NCBI GenBank assembly: GCA_020025885.1 | Contig: JAHHRJ010000011.1 | Coordinates: forward strand, 1-46,725 | Reading direction: 5' to 3' | Length of the DNA: 46,725 bases | Source of the DNA: Butyricicoccus sp. | Lineage (GTDB): Bacteria; Bacillota; Clostridia; Oscillospirales; Butyricicoccaceae | Shown: in pieces, positions 32,782 to 41,069 of the stretch | Numbering within the stretch: position 1 is the stretch's first letter | How the letters are laid out: every line of letters begins with the position of its first letter | The notes under the pieces: generated by a model | The model's database searches: none | What the model saw: the letters and a program-made list of their open reading frames with translations, nothing else | What the model was told of the DNA's origin: nothing | Program-made: the position numbers and the translations under genes

Positions 32782-34683
32782 ATGTTAACATTGAGACAAA
32801 GAGCAATCATCGATATCTTGCAAAGCGAAGCGCAAGCAATGACGGGTCGTGCACTGGCGCGGCTGTTGGGTGTGTCGGATCGCACCATCCGTTCGGATAT
32901 TGAGGAGATCAATCGACAATTTGACTGTGAGTTTGTCACCGCGAGCTATCGCAATGGATATCGCTTAGATCCGAATCTCTATAAGACATATCAAACAGCA
33001 AGAAAAGAATCTGTTCCGCAGACCGCACAGCAAAGATGTTTGTATCTTATCAAAGAGCTATTGTTCCATCAGGAAGAAATCAACTTGATTGCATTACAGA
33101 ATCAGGTGTTCGTCAGTGGATATTCCATAGATAACGATATTAGAAAAGTACGCGCAATAATCCGGGAATATTCTGGATTGCGGCTCGTGCGCAGCAAAAA
33201 CCATTTAAGGCTTGAGGGTGAGGAGAGCGAAAAGCGAAAGCTGTACAAAAAACTGCTCACGCGAGAGACTGAAGGCAACTTTATCAATTTGAGTGCGATT
33301 GCCGGCATCTGGCAGGAATTTGATCTGCTGGAGCTCAAAGATGCATTTGAAGAGATCTGTGAAAAGTATGAGTATCATATTTCCGAACTGGTATACCCCA
33401 TGATCATGCTCCATGCAGGGGTATCCGTAGAACGCATGATGCATGACAACTTTGTGGAGGACGTAGAGTGCGACAGCCAGCTCAAAGAGCGCGTGGAATA
33501 TAAGATATCGGATGAACTGTTCCAAAGGATTGCAGAACTTTATCCCGTGGAACGTGTGGAAGATGAGGTCAGCCGGTTTGCGGAACTGCTGATGAAGAAA
33601 AACAACTTGTATGAGAGCGAGTGCGGAGAGGATTTGGATGCACTCATCCATACCATTCTGCAAAATATTCAAAATCGTTTTGAAATTGACTTTGGCAAAG
33701 ACGAAGAGTTTGTAAGCGGCATCATATCTCACATCCGGCTTTTGCTCAAACGACTCAAGCAGCAGACAGACACCACAAACCCATATCTGCCAGAGATCAA
33801 GTGGAAATATCCTTTGGTGTTTGAAATGGCAGTGGAAGCTGCAAACTCGATTGAAGAGTACAGTCATTGCAAGCTCAATGAAAAAGAAATCTGCTATCTG
33901 GCGCTGCATTTGGGCGTTGCATATGAGCGTTCCAATGCCGTTCCGCGCTATCGCGCCGTATTGATCGCGCCAAACAGTTATGTGACCATCACGCGGCAAT
34001 GTATGGATAACCTTGTGCAGCGATTTGGAAACCGTATGGAGATCATTCGGCGTTACAACTTGTTTGACGAACGAAAAATCATACAGGATGATCCAAACCT
34101 AATCATATCAACAGTTCCTTTGAAGCATGATTTGAATATCCCGACCATCCAGATCTCGCTGTTTGTCAGCGGAGAGGATGAAAGTCGCATTTTTCAGGCA
34201 CTCAATCGCTTAGATCAATCCAGATATCATCATGATTTTGTACAGCAGGTGCGTGATCTCCTGCGTCCAGAATTATTCTATATTCAGAAACGCATGAAAG
34301 ACCAAGAACAGGTCATTACGTTTTTATGCGACAAGCTGCAAGAGGCAGGCTTAGATGATGGAAGTCTCAAAGACAATGTGCTCAGAAGAGAGTCCTGCGC
34401 GGAAACCTCATTTGCATATGGGTTTGCCATTCCACATACCATGGGCACATTCGTACAAAAGACGAGCATTTCTATTTTGCTCTTGCAGGAACCACTCAAG
34501 TGGGGCGAGTATGATGTCCGGCTGGTGGTATTGCTTGGAATCCGTGAGGAGGAAAACCAAGTGCTCAAAGTCTTTTTGGACTGGCTGTTCCATATTGTGA
34601 CCAATCATGCAAGATTTCAAGAACTGATCGGTTCGGTAAATTTTGATGAATTTATGGAGCGCATCATTTCAGCAAACCAATAA
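32782..34683 (+). CDS. BglG/LicR-type PTS-regulated transcription activator
   Basis: This protein of 633 residues has an N-terminal HTH (about 1-60, GRALARLLGVSDRTIRSDIEEIN), two PRD domains (about 180-300 and 305-410, with His in SHIRLLLKRL and ALHLGVAYER), an EIIB-like part (about 390-470) and a C-terminal EIIA domain of the mannitol/fructose class with the phospho-His in GFAIPHTMG. The EIIB-like part has no Cys at the expected phosphorylation loop (VLIAPNSYVT). Because it has a DNA-binding HTH rather than an RNA-binding domain, it should activate promoters, as MtlR or LicR do. It likely senses substrate flux through the EII genes downstream. Confidence 0.87.
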   Translation: MLTLRQRAIIDILQSEAQAMTGRALARLLGVSDRTIRSDIEEINRQFDCEFVTASYRNGYRLDPNLYKTYQTARKESVPQTAQQRCLYLIKELLFHQEEINLIALQNQVFVSGYSIDNDIRKVRAIIREYSGLRLVRSKNHLRLEGEESEKRKLYKKLLTRETEGNFINLSAIAGIWQEFDLLELKDAFEEICEKYEYHISELVYPMIMLHAGVSVERMMHDNFVEDVECDSQLKERVEYKISDELFQRIAELYPVERVEDEVSRFAELLMKKNNLYESECGEDLDALIHTILQNIQNRFEIDFGKDEEFVSGIISHIRLLLKRLKQQTDTTNPYLPEIKWKYPLVFEMAVEAANSIEEYSHCKLNEKEICYLALHLGVAYERSNAVPRYRAVLIAPNSYVTITRQCMDNLVQRFGNRMEIIRRYNLFDERKIIQDDPNLIISTVPLKHDLNIPTIQISLFVSGEDESRIFQALNRLDQSRYHHDFVQQVRDLLRPELFYIQKRMKDQEQVITFLCDKLQEAGLDDGSLKDNVLRRESCAETSFAYGFAIPHTMGTFVQKTSISILLLQEPLKWGEYDVRLVVLLGIREEENQVLKVFLDWLFHIVTNHARFQELIGSVNFDEFMERIISANQ

Positions 34684-34704
34684 GCACAAAGGGGAGAACG
34701 ATAG

Positions 34705-35274
34705 ATGAAGAAAAACAAAAAACATGCGGACAGTCAGGTGGAAGAAGTCAGCCTGAGCCGCCGGTTTTTTGCCTATTTGATCGACTGGTATCTAGGCGGA
34801 TTGATGACCGCACTTCCGATCGCAATGTTTTCTATGAAGCAGTTTGATACCGTGCAAAACCAAAATATTATGACGTTTGCACCGCCGACTGGTGTGATCG
34901 CAGGCGTGTTGGGTGTTTTATTCGCGCTTGTATATTATGTTGTGATTCCAACGGCGTGCTGGAATGGGCAGACCGTTGGAAAGCGTATGCTGCGGCTCAA
35001 GATCGTACAGCAGGATGACAGTGATGTATCGTTTGGTACGATGGTATTGAGACAGTTCATTGGTATCATTGTGATCGAAGGCGGACTTGTGACCGCGAGT
35101 GCCGTCTGGCATCAGGTGGCAGAACTGCTCACAGGCGTTTCCTTGGTACAGCCTTTGATGTATGCAGGACTCGTTGTAAGCGTTATTTCTGCAATTTTTG
35201 TGTTAAATCAGCAGCACCTTGCCATCCATGATCGTTTGGCAAGCACAAAAGTAATTCAGCTTGCTGCAAAGTAA
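34705..35274 (+). CDS. RDD-family membrane protein
   Basis: This protein of 189 residues has a charged N-terminus, the RDD signature region (SRRFFAYLIDWYLGG) and about four hydrophobic segments. Conserved Arg and Asp residues (ARG17-19 region, Asp26, and HDRLASTKVI near the end) fit the family. Function is uncertain; some RDD proteins are Na+/H+ antiporters. It starts 21 nt after the regulator gene behind GGGGAG and lies just before the PTS genes, so it is probably in their transcript. Confidence 0.8.
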   Translation: MKKNKKHADSQVEEVSLSRRFFAYLIDWYLGGLMTALPIAMFSMKQFDTVQNQNIMTFAPPTGVIAGVLGVLFALVYYVVIPTACWNGQTVGKRMLRLKIVQQDDSDVSFGTMVLRQFIGIIVIEGGLVTASAVWHQVAELLTGVSLVQPLMYAGLVVSVISAIFVLNQQHLAIHDRLASTKVIQLAAK

Positions 35275-35339
35275 GCTGGAAGCATTTTGTCTGTGCTGAT
35301 AAAAAATGCACCGTTTTAAAATGAAGGGAGAAAAAGAAC

Positions 35340-35663
35340 ATGGAACAAATGGAAATGATTTGCTTTAATCTTATCTCGTCTGTCGGAATGGCGAAATCGA
35401 GCTATGTGGAAGCAATGCGTGAGGCTGCAAAGGGCGCTTTTGACGAGGCAGCTGCAAAAATGAAAGAGGGCGATGCGTTCTATGCAAAGGGACATGATTC
35501 CCATTCGGATCTTATTGCGCAGGAGGCAAACGGCGAAGCAGTTGCATTCAGCCTGCTTCTGATGCACGCGGAAGACCAGATGATGTCCACAGAAACCATC
35601 CGCCTGATGGCTGAAGAAAACATCAAGTTGTATCAAAGGCTGACTGAAATGGAGGGCAAGTAA
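35340..35663 (+). CDS. PTS lactose/cellobiose-family EIIA
   Basis: This phosphocarrier of 107 residues is all-helical. The phospho-acceptor His76 lies in LLLMHAEDQMM, matching the family's HAQDHLM motif. It moves phosphate from HPr to the EIIB encoded downstream. AAGGGAG precedes the ATG. It is split from EIIB by 221 bp that contain a MITE-like repeat, whereas such genes are usually adjacent. Confidence 0.9.
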   Translation: MEQMEMICFNLISSVGMAKSSYVEAMREAAKGAFDEAAAKMKEGDAFYAKGHDSHSDLIAQEANGEAVAFSLLLMHAEDQMMSTETIRLMAEENIKLYQRLTEMEGK

Positions 35664-35702
35664 GGAAAGGAGTGAGCCAAACACTCTATCTCAGTGACTT
35701 AC

Positions 35703-35862
35703 GGGCTATCTGAAAAGTCGAAATTCTGGTCTTTTTCTACAATGAGCGGCATCTGCTGCGTTAAAAATACGCGGAATCCATTAAGGATTCCTGCATTTTT
35801 TGCCTTGCATCTACGCACTCACTGTGAAAAATTTGTCGGTTTCTTTGTTTTCAGATACGCCC
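35703..35862 (-). repeat. MITE-like dispersed repeat, copy 2, inside the PTS operon
   Basis: This 160-bp element is the inverted relative of 18011-18134 with the same ends (GGGCTATCTGAAAA at 35703 and TTTTCAGATACGCCC at 35862). It carries about 36 bp more, including a GGAATCC-TTAAT-GGATTCC hairpin (minus-strand sense) placed between two blocks shared with copy 1. It separates EIIA from EIIB. Confidence 0.85.
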
Positions 35863-35884
35863 TAAAAAATAGGAGGAAATTTTT

Positions 35885-36205
35885 ATGAAGAAGATTTATT
35901 TATTCTGCTCCGCTGGTATGTCCACCAGTATGCTCGCAAGCAAGATGCAGGAAGCTGCAAATGCACACAACCTCCCGATTAAGGTTGCGGCATATCCGCA
36001 CAACAAGCTGGCAGAGATCTTTGAGAGCGATCGCCCAGACTGCATTCTGCTTGGACCACAGGTTAAGTACATGTACGACGAGACTATTGCACAGTATGGC
36101 GACAAGGGCGTTCCAATCGCGGTAATTGATGCAGGCGACTACGGTATGATGAATGGAGAAAAGGTACTGAAAACAGCGATTAAAATGATTAAAGCAAACA
36201 AGTAA
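35885..36205 (+). CDS. PTS lactose/cellobiose-family EIIB
   Basis: This protein of 106 residues has the phospho-Cys8 in LFCSAGMSTSML, the classical CSAGMSTS motif of EIIB for cellobiose or chitobiose. It transfers phosphate to the sugar bound by EIIC. TAGGAGG precedes the ATG. EIIC follows 22 nt later. Confidence 0.93.
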   Translation: MKKIYLFCSAGMSTSMLASKMQEAANAHNLPIKVAAYPHNKLAEIFESDRPDCILLGPQVKYMYDETIAQYGDKGVPIAVIDAGDYGMMNGEKVLKTAIKMIKANK

Positions 36206-36227
36206 AGAAAAAAAGGGGACAAGAAAC

Positions 36228-37595
36228 ATGTTGAAGAAGCTTGAAAAAATCTTCATGCCAGCAGCAGAAATGATTGGCAGAAACAAATATCTCATGTCCA
36301 TTCGTGATGGTTTTCTCATCTCAACACCATTGCTGATTGCGGGTTCTATCTTTCTGGTTATTGCAAACTTTCCAATACAGGCTTGGATGGACTTTCTGTC
36401 TGCAACCATTGTAAACGAGGCAACAGGCGAAACACTCGCCTCTATGCTCAATAAGCCATCCGATGCGACCTTTACCATCATGGCGATCTTTGCGGTTATG
36501 GGCATCGGTCACAGCTTTGCAAAGCAGATGAAAACAAATCCAATCTTTGGTGCTGCGGTTGCACTGATGAGCTGGTTCCTGCTGATGCCATACCGTATGA
36601 CAGCAAACGTAACCATTGATGATGTATCTGGTGTTGCAAATGTAACGGGTCTGTCTCTTGGCTGGCTGGGTGCAAAGGGTATCTTCGTAGGTATCATTTG
36701 TGCATTCGTTTCCGTTCACATCTATGCATGGGTTGAGCACAAGGGCTGGGTTATCAAAATGCCAGAAGGCGTTCCGCCAACCGTTGTCGAGTCTTTCTCC
36801 GCATTGATTCCGGCAGCTGTTGTTATGACTGTATTTGGTGCGATCAACCTCTGTGTAAACTTCTTTGACACCAACGCATTCCAGCTGATCTTTGAGTTCT
36901 TGCAGACGCCTCTGCTGAACCTTGGCGATACCTTGGGTGCAATGGTGACCGCTTACATCTTCCTGCACTTCTTCTGGTTCTTTGGCGTCAACGGTGGTTC
37001 TGTTGTTGGTGCAGTATTCAACCCAATTCTCCAGACCCTGTCTCTGGAAAACCTCGATTTCTTCCGTACAGGTGTAGGCTCTGGTCATATCATCTGTCAG
37101 CAGTTCCAGGATCTGTTTGCAACTTTCGGCGGAGCAGGTTCTACCCTGTCTCTGGTGATCGCAATGATCTGGTTCTGTAAGTCCAAGCGTATTACACAGC
37201 TGGGTAAGCTGTCTCTGGTTCCGGGTATCTTCAATATCAATGAGCCGATCATCTTTGGTCTGCCGATTGTATTGAACCCAACCATGCTCATCCCGTTTAT
37301 GCTCGTTCCAACCGTTAACATTGTCATTTCTTACTTTGCAATGGCACTGGGCTTTGTACCAATCTGCTCGGGCGTAAATATTCCGTGGACTTGCCCACTG
37401 GGTATTTCTGGTCTGCTGGCAACCAACTGGGTTGGTGGTCTGCTCCAGATCGCACTGCTGATTCTTGGCGTATTCATTTACATGCCATTTATCAAGGTCA
37501 TGGATCATCAATACCTCAAGGAGGAAGCTGAGGCTGCTCAGAAGGGTGATGACGATGATATCTCCCTCGATGACCTCTCGTTTGATGATCTCTAA
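36228..37595 (+). CDS. PTS lactose/cellobiose-family EIIC permease
   Basis: This membrane protein of 455 residues has about ten hydrophobic segments. Family blocks such as NINEPIIFGLPIVLNP (the sugar-contacting region with the key Glu) and FFWFFGVNGGSVVGAV are well kept. Proteins of this family take up beta-linked disaccharides such as cellobiose, lactose and chitobiose; exact substrate cannot be read from sequence. The C-terminus is an acidic tail (DDDDISLDDLSFDDL). Together with the enzymes encoded after it, a GlcNAc-containing substrate is a reasonable guess. Confidence 0.92.
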   Translation: MLKKLEKIFMPAAEMIGRNKYLMSIRDGFLISTPLLIAGSIFLVIANFPIQAWMDFLSATIVNEATGETLASMLNKPSDATFTIMAIFAVMGIGHSFAKQMKTNPIFGAAVALMSWFLLMPYRMTANVTIDDVSGVANVTGLSLGWLGAKGIFVGIICAFVSVHIYAWVEHKGWVIKMPEGVPPTVVESFSALIPAAVVMTVFGAINLCVNFFDTNAFQLIFEFLQTPLLNLGDTLGAMVTAYIFLHFFWFFGVNGGSVVGAVFNPILQTLSLENLDFFRTGVGSGHIICQQFQDLFATFGGAGSTLSLVIAMIWFCKSKRITQLGKLSLVPGIFNINEPIIFGLPIVLNPTMLIPFMLVPTVNIVISYFAMALGFVPICSGVNIPWTCPLGISGLLATNWVGGLLQIALLILGVFIYMPFIKVMDHQYLKEEAEAAQKGDDDDISLDDLSFDDL

Positions 37596-37615
37596 TTCTC
37601 AAGGAGAACAATAAA

Positions 37616-38140
37616 ATGAAAATCATTATGATTTATGATCAGATTCAGGCTGGCGCCGGAATCAAGGACGATCATATGGTTCCGCTCGGAGCCAAAAAGG
37701 ATGCGGTTGGTCCCGCGCTGATGATGGAGCCGTTTCTCAAGCAGATCGACGGACGCGTGATTGCGTGTCTGTACTGCGGAGATGGATTCTTTGCACAGGA
37801 TGAGGCAGAAGTCAGCCGAAAGCTGTGCGCGATGGTAAAGAAACTCGGTCCGGATGTTGTTATGTGCGGTCCTGCGTTTAACTACCTCGGATACGGAAAA
37901 ATGGCAGCGAAAGTTGCCAAGGATATCGTAGATACCACTAGTGTTCCGGCTTTTGCTGCGATGTCTAAGGAAAACGAAGAAACAATTGCACAATACAAGG
38001 ATCAGATTCATATTGTGGAGACTCCGAAAAAGGGTGGAGTCGGACTGAATGAATCTCTGGAAGGAATGTGTTTGTTGGCAAAGGCAATGTGCGACAACAA
38101 GGACGTTGACACCGTTGTAGAAAAATATTGTTTCCGTTGA
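37616..38140 (+). CDS. Stand-alone GrdB N-terminal-domain protein
   Basis: This protein of 174 residues matches only the N-terminal part of GrdB, the substrate-specific component of glycine/sarcosine/betaine reductases (VGPALMMEPF, CGDGFFAQDE, CGPAFNYLGYG). GrdB proper is about 430 residues and has a selenocysteine in its C-terminal half; that half is absent and no in-frame TGA is seen. The gene is complete, with AAGGAGAA before its ATG and a terminator after it. No grdA, grdC, grdE or selenium genes are present. It may bind an amine or amino-sugar product or act on the amino acid part of the substrate. Function unknown. Confidence 0.78.
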   Translation: MKIIMIYDQIQAGAGIKDDHMVPLGAKKDAVGPALMMEPFLKQIDGRVIACLYCGDGFFAQDEAEVSRKLCAMVKKLGPDVVMCGPAFNYLGYGKMAAKVAKDIVDTTSVPAFAAMSKENEETIAQYKDQIHIVETPKKGGVGLNESLEGMCLLAKAMCDNKDVDTVVEKYCFR

Positions 38141-38149
38141 ACAAGAAAT

Positions 38150-38195
38150 GCTGGGTGCACGGTTCCGGAAACGGAATCGTGCCTCAGCTTTTTTT
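38150..38195 (+). terminator. Terminator after the GrdB-like gene
   Basis: An 11-bp stem (38157-38167 with 38172-38182) with loop GAAA is extended by an outer GCTG/CAGC and followed by TTTTTTT. It lies inside the cluster, so the asparaginase-to-MupG genes are read by readthrough or from an unseen promoter. Confidence 0.87.
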
Positions 38196-38225
38196 AAACT
38201 CTGAAAACAGGAAGGAAGAGTAGAT

Positions 38226-39182
38226 ATGTGGGGCATTATTGCAACATGGAGAATGGCAGTCGAGGGCATTGGCAAGGCGAGCGAGATGCTGAAAGCACAG
38301 GGCGACGCAGGCGACGCGATCGAAACTGCAATCAAGGAGGTGGAGGACTTCCCATACTATAAGTCGGTTGGCTACGGCGGACTGCCCAATGAGGAAATGG
38401 AAGTGGAGCTGGACGCAGCATACATGGACGGCGACACACTGGACATTGGTGCGGTGGGTGCAGTTAAGGATTTTGCAAACCCGATTTCCATTGCACGCCG
38501 TCTGTCTCAGGAGCCAGTGAACAATTTCCTCGTAGGCGAGGGCGCAGAAAAGTTTGCGCATCGACAGGGATTTGCGCGCAAGAACATGCTCACCGACCGT
38601 GCAAAGATCCATTACCGTAACCGCGTAAAGGAAGTGCAGGAGCAGGAGATCAAGCCATATTCCGGACATGACACCGTAGGCATGGTATGTCTGGACGAGC
38701 ATGGGAAGATGACCGCAGCGACTTCAACCAGCGGTCTGTTTATGAAGAAAAAGGGTCGGGTAGGTGACTCACCGATTTCTGGTTCTGGCTTCTATGTGGA
38801 CAGCATGGTTGGCGGTGCGACTGCAACTGGCCTCGGTGAGGACGTGATGAAGGGCTGCGTCTCTTATGAGATCGTGCGCCTGATGAAGGAAGGCATGCAC
38901 CCGCAGGACGCTTGTGATAAGGCGGTTCAGATGTTTGATGAAACTCTGCGCAAGCGCCGCGGCAAGGCTGGCGATATGTCTCTCGTTGCGATGAACAACA
39001 AAGGAGAATGGGGCGTAGCGACCAACATTGAGGGATTCTCCTTTGCAGTTGCAACGGCTGACCAAGAGCCAATTGTATATCTGACCAAGCAGGTGGACGG
39101 AAAGTGCGTGCATGAGGTTGCAAGTCAGGAATGGCTGGACAACTACATGAAGACTCGCACTGCACCACTGGTGGAAAAGTAA
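38226..39182 (+). CDS. N4-(beta-N-acetylglucosaminyl)-L-asparaginase (glycosylasparaginase)
   Basis: This Ntn hydrolase of 318 residues should cleave the GlcNAc-Asn bond. The autoprocessing and nucleophile site is GHDTVGMV with Thr150. Downstream, TSTSGLFMKKKGRVGDSPISGSGFYVD matches the substrate pocket of the human and flavobacterial enzymes (given here in pieces: TSTSG, GRVGDSPI, GSGFYVD). It differs from isoaspartyl peptidases in the GRVGDSPI block. No signal peptide is present, whereas the human enzyme is lysosomal and the Flavobacterium enzyme is exported; it therefore acts in the cytoplasm, where substrates arrive via the PTS. GAAGGAAG precedes the ATG. It abuts the dipeptidase gene. 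Confidence 0.9.
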   Translation: MWGIIATWRMAVEGIGKASEMLKAQGDAGDAIETAIKEVEDFPYYKSVGYGGLPNEEMEVELDAAYMDGDTLDIGAVGAVKDFANPISIARRLSQEPVNNFLVGEGAEKFAHRQGFARKNMLTDRAKIHYRNRVKEVQEQEIKPYSGHDTVGMVCLDEHGKMTAATSTSGLFMKKKGRVGDSPISGSGFYVDSMVGGATATGLGEDVMKGCVSYEIVRLMKEGMHPQDACDKAVQMFDETLRKRRGKAGDMSLVAMNNKGEWGVATNIEGFSFAVATADQEPIVYLTKQVDGKCVHEVASQEWLDNYMKTRTAPLVEK

Positions 39183-39183
39183 T

Positions 39184-40314
39184 ATGCAAGAACGTAATCA
39201 AGCGATCGAGCAGAAAATCTGTATGCAGGTGGAAGCCCTGCACGCCGAACTGCTGGACGAGATCGTAGAGTTGGTCAAGATCGACAGCACAGAGACAGAA
39301 GCACAGCCGGAAGCACCGTTTGGAACAGGTGTGCGTCAGGCACTTGACCATACATTGGCACTGGCAAAGAAGCTGGGATTTGAAACGGTGGACGTTGACC
39401 ACTATATGGGCTATGCATCTTACCGCACAGAGGATTGCAAGACAGACGAGTACATTGGTGCGATCGGACATCTGGATGTTGTGCCAGCTGGAATGGGATG
39501 GAAAGAACCGCCGTTTTCTGGATTCCGTGAAAATGATATGCTCTATGGGCGCGGCGTTCTGGACAACAAGGGACCGATTCTGTCCTGTCTGTATGCGGCG
39601 TATGCACTCAAAACTTTGGGGCTGCCCATCTCGCGTGAGATCCGTATTTTGTTTGGCTGTGACGAAGAAACTGGCTTTGAGGATCTCAAGTATTTCCTCC
39701 AAAAGGAGCGTCCACCTGTGATGGGATTTACACCAGACTGCAAGTATCCGGTGGTCTATGCCGAGCGCGGCAGAGCCTTGGTGCAGGTAATCGCACAGGA
39801 TATCGCGTCTTTGTTTAAACTGATGAATGGCTATATCCTGAACGCCAAGAACAATGGCGAGCGTTTGGGTATTGCGTTCCAAGATGCAGAATTTGGTATG
39901 CTGGAGGTGCGCAATTACACCATGGTGCAGACTAAGAGCGGACCTGCGGTACAGTTTGCAATCAGCTATCCGGCGGGCTGTACCTCTGAGCAGCTTGTTG
40001 GGCAGCTTGCACAGACGCTGCCCGAGTACGAAGTCAAGCTGGTCAGCAATTTTGATCCGGTGCGTTTTGAAAAGGACTGCCGTTTGGTGGATACCCTGCG
40101 CTATACCTATGAGCAGGTGACCGGACAGGATGGAACCCCTGTGACAACCACGGGCGGCACTTATGCAAAGCTCATGCCGAATATCGTGCCGTTTGGACCA
40201 TCGTTCCCCGGACAGAAGGGCATTGGACACCAGCCCAATGAATGGATGAACGCGGACGATATTTTGACCAATGCAAAGATTTATGCACTCAGCCTATATT
40301 ATTTGGCACAATAA
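39184..40314 (+). CDS. Sapep-type M20 dipeptidase with reduced lid domain
   Basis: This zinc peptidase of 376 residues resembles PepV/Sapep dipeptidases but is about 90 residues shorter than the usual 465-470. Ligands are His96 and Asp98 (GHLDVVP), Asp127 (GRGVLDNKGP), Glu161/Glu162 (CDEETG), Asp185 and His349 (GIGHQPNEW). The missing part lies after the first catalytic half (about residue 200), where the lid domain normally closes on the substrate, so a larger or modified dipeptide may fit. It starts 1 nt after the asparaginase stop. Removing a residue next to Asn would give the free alpha groups that glycosylasparaginases need. Confidence 0.85.
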   Translation: MQERNQAIEQKICMQVEALHAELLDEIVELVKIDSTETEAQPEAPFGTGVRQALDHTLALAKKLGFETVDVDHYMGYASYRTEDCKTDEYIGAIGHLDVVPAGMGWKEPPFSGFRENDMLYGRGVLDNKGPILSCLYAAYALKTLGLPISREIRILFGCDEETGFEDLKYFLQKERPPVMGFTPDCKYPVVYAERGRALVQVIAQDIASLFKLMNGYILNAKNNGERLGIAFQDAEFGMLEVRNYTMVQTKSGPAVQFAISYPAGCTSEQLVGQLAQTLPEYEVKLVSNFDPVRFEKDCRLVDTLRYTYEQVTGQDGTPVTTTGGTYAKLMPNIVPFGPSFPGQKGIGHQPNEWMNADDILTNAKIYALSLYYLAQ

Positions 40315-40331
40315 AAAGGAGAGGGAACACC

Positions 40332-41069
40332 ATGACATATGAAATTTGTTGCGGAAGCTATGAGGATGCTTTGCAAGCACATCGCGGCGGAGCGAAGAGA
40401 ATCGAGCTGAACACTGCGCTGCACCTTGGTGGCTTGACCCCAACCATTGCAAGCGTAAAGCTGACCCGCCAGAACACTGCGCTCAAAGTCATCAGCATGG
40501 TTCGCCCGCGTGCAGGCGGCTTCCATTACACAGAGGCAGAAAAGGAGCAGATGTTTGCAGAGGCAGAACTGCTCATGGAATACGGCTCGCATGGTTTGGC
40601 ATTTGGCTTTTTGAATGCAGATGCGACCATTGATGTGGAGAACACCAGAAAAATGGTAGACCTTGTCCATGCACACAAGGGAGAGGCTGTATTTCACCGC
40701 GCATTTGACTGCGTAAAAGACCCATATGCTTCCATTGAGCAGCTGATCGAAGCGGGCATTGACCGCATTTTGACCAGCGGTTTGGCGCCCAAGGCAGTCG
40801 AGGGCAAGGAAATGCTGCGCTCTCTGCAAGAAAAGTATGGCGACAAGATCGAGCTCTTGGCAGGCTGTGGTGTGAATGCGTCCAATGTCAGAGAGATCAT
40901 CGAGTACACTGGACTTTCTCAGGCACATTCCTCCTGTAAGGACTGGCGCGTAGACCCAACCACCAGCGGTGAACAGGTGAGCTATGGCTTTGCGCCAGCG
41001 CCGCACGCGTCCAGCTACGATATCGTAAGCGAAGACCTTGTGAGAAAGCTGGTACAAATTTCGCTATGA
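40332..41069 (+). CDS. cutC: CutC-family TIM-barrel protein
   Basis: This protein of 245 residues begins YEICCGSYEDALQAHRGGAKRIEL and has VFHRAFDCVKDP, ILTSGLAPKAVEG and LLAGCGVNA, all typical of CutC. The family was named for copper tolerance in E. coli, but that phenotype has been attributed to the MicL small RNA at the cutC locus, so the name is a poor guide to function. Its TIM-barrel fold and place among sugar enzymes suggest a metabolic role on a phosphosugar or amino sugar. I chose the ATG at 40332 behind GAGAGGG. It overlaps the next gene by 4 nt (ATGA). Confidence 0.88.
   Translation: MTYEICCGSYEDALQAHRGGAKRIELNTALHLGGLTPTIASVKLTRQNTALKVISMVRPRAGGFHYTEAEKEQMFAEAELLMEYGSHGLAFGFLNADATIDVENTRKMVDLVHAHKGEAVFHRAFDCVKDPYASIEQLIEAGIDRILTSGLAPKAVEGKEMLRSLQEKYGDKIELLAGCGVNASNVREIIEYTGLSQAHSSCKDWRVDPTTSGEQVSYGFAPAPHASSYDIVSEDLVRKLVQISL

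Noticed and set aside
35275..35339. RAT-type RNA antiterminator before EIIA
   Set aside because: The regulator carries a DNA-binding HTH and no CAT RNA-binding domain, and no terminator overlaps a RAT-like sequence here.
37616..38140. Selenocysteine reading of the GrdB-like gene
   Set aside because: The frame ends in TGA at a normal family boundary but no SECIS-like context or continuing GrdB sequence follows; the next bases form a terminator.
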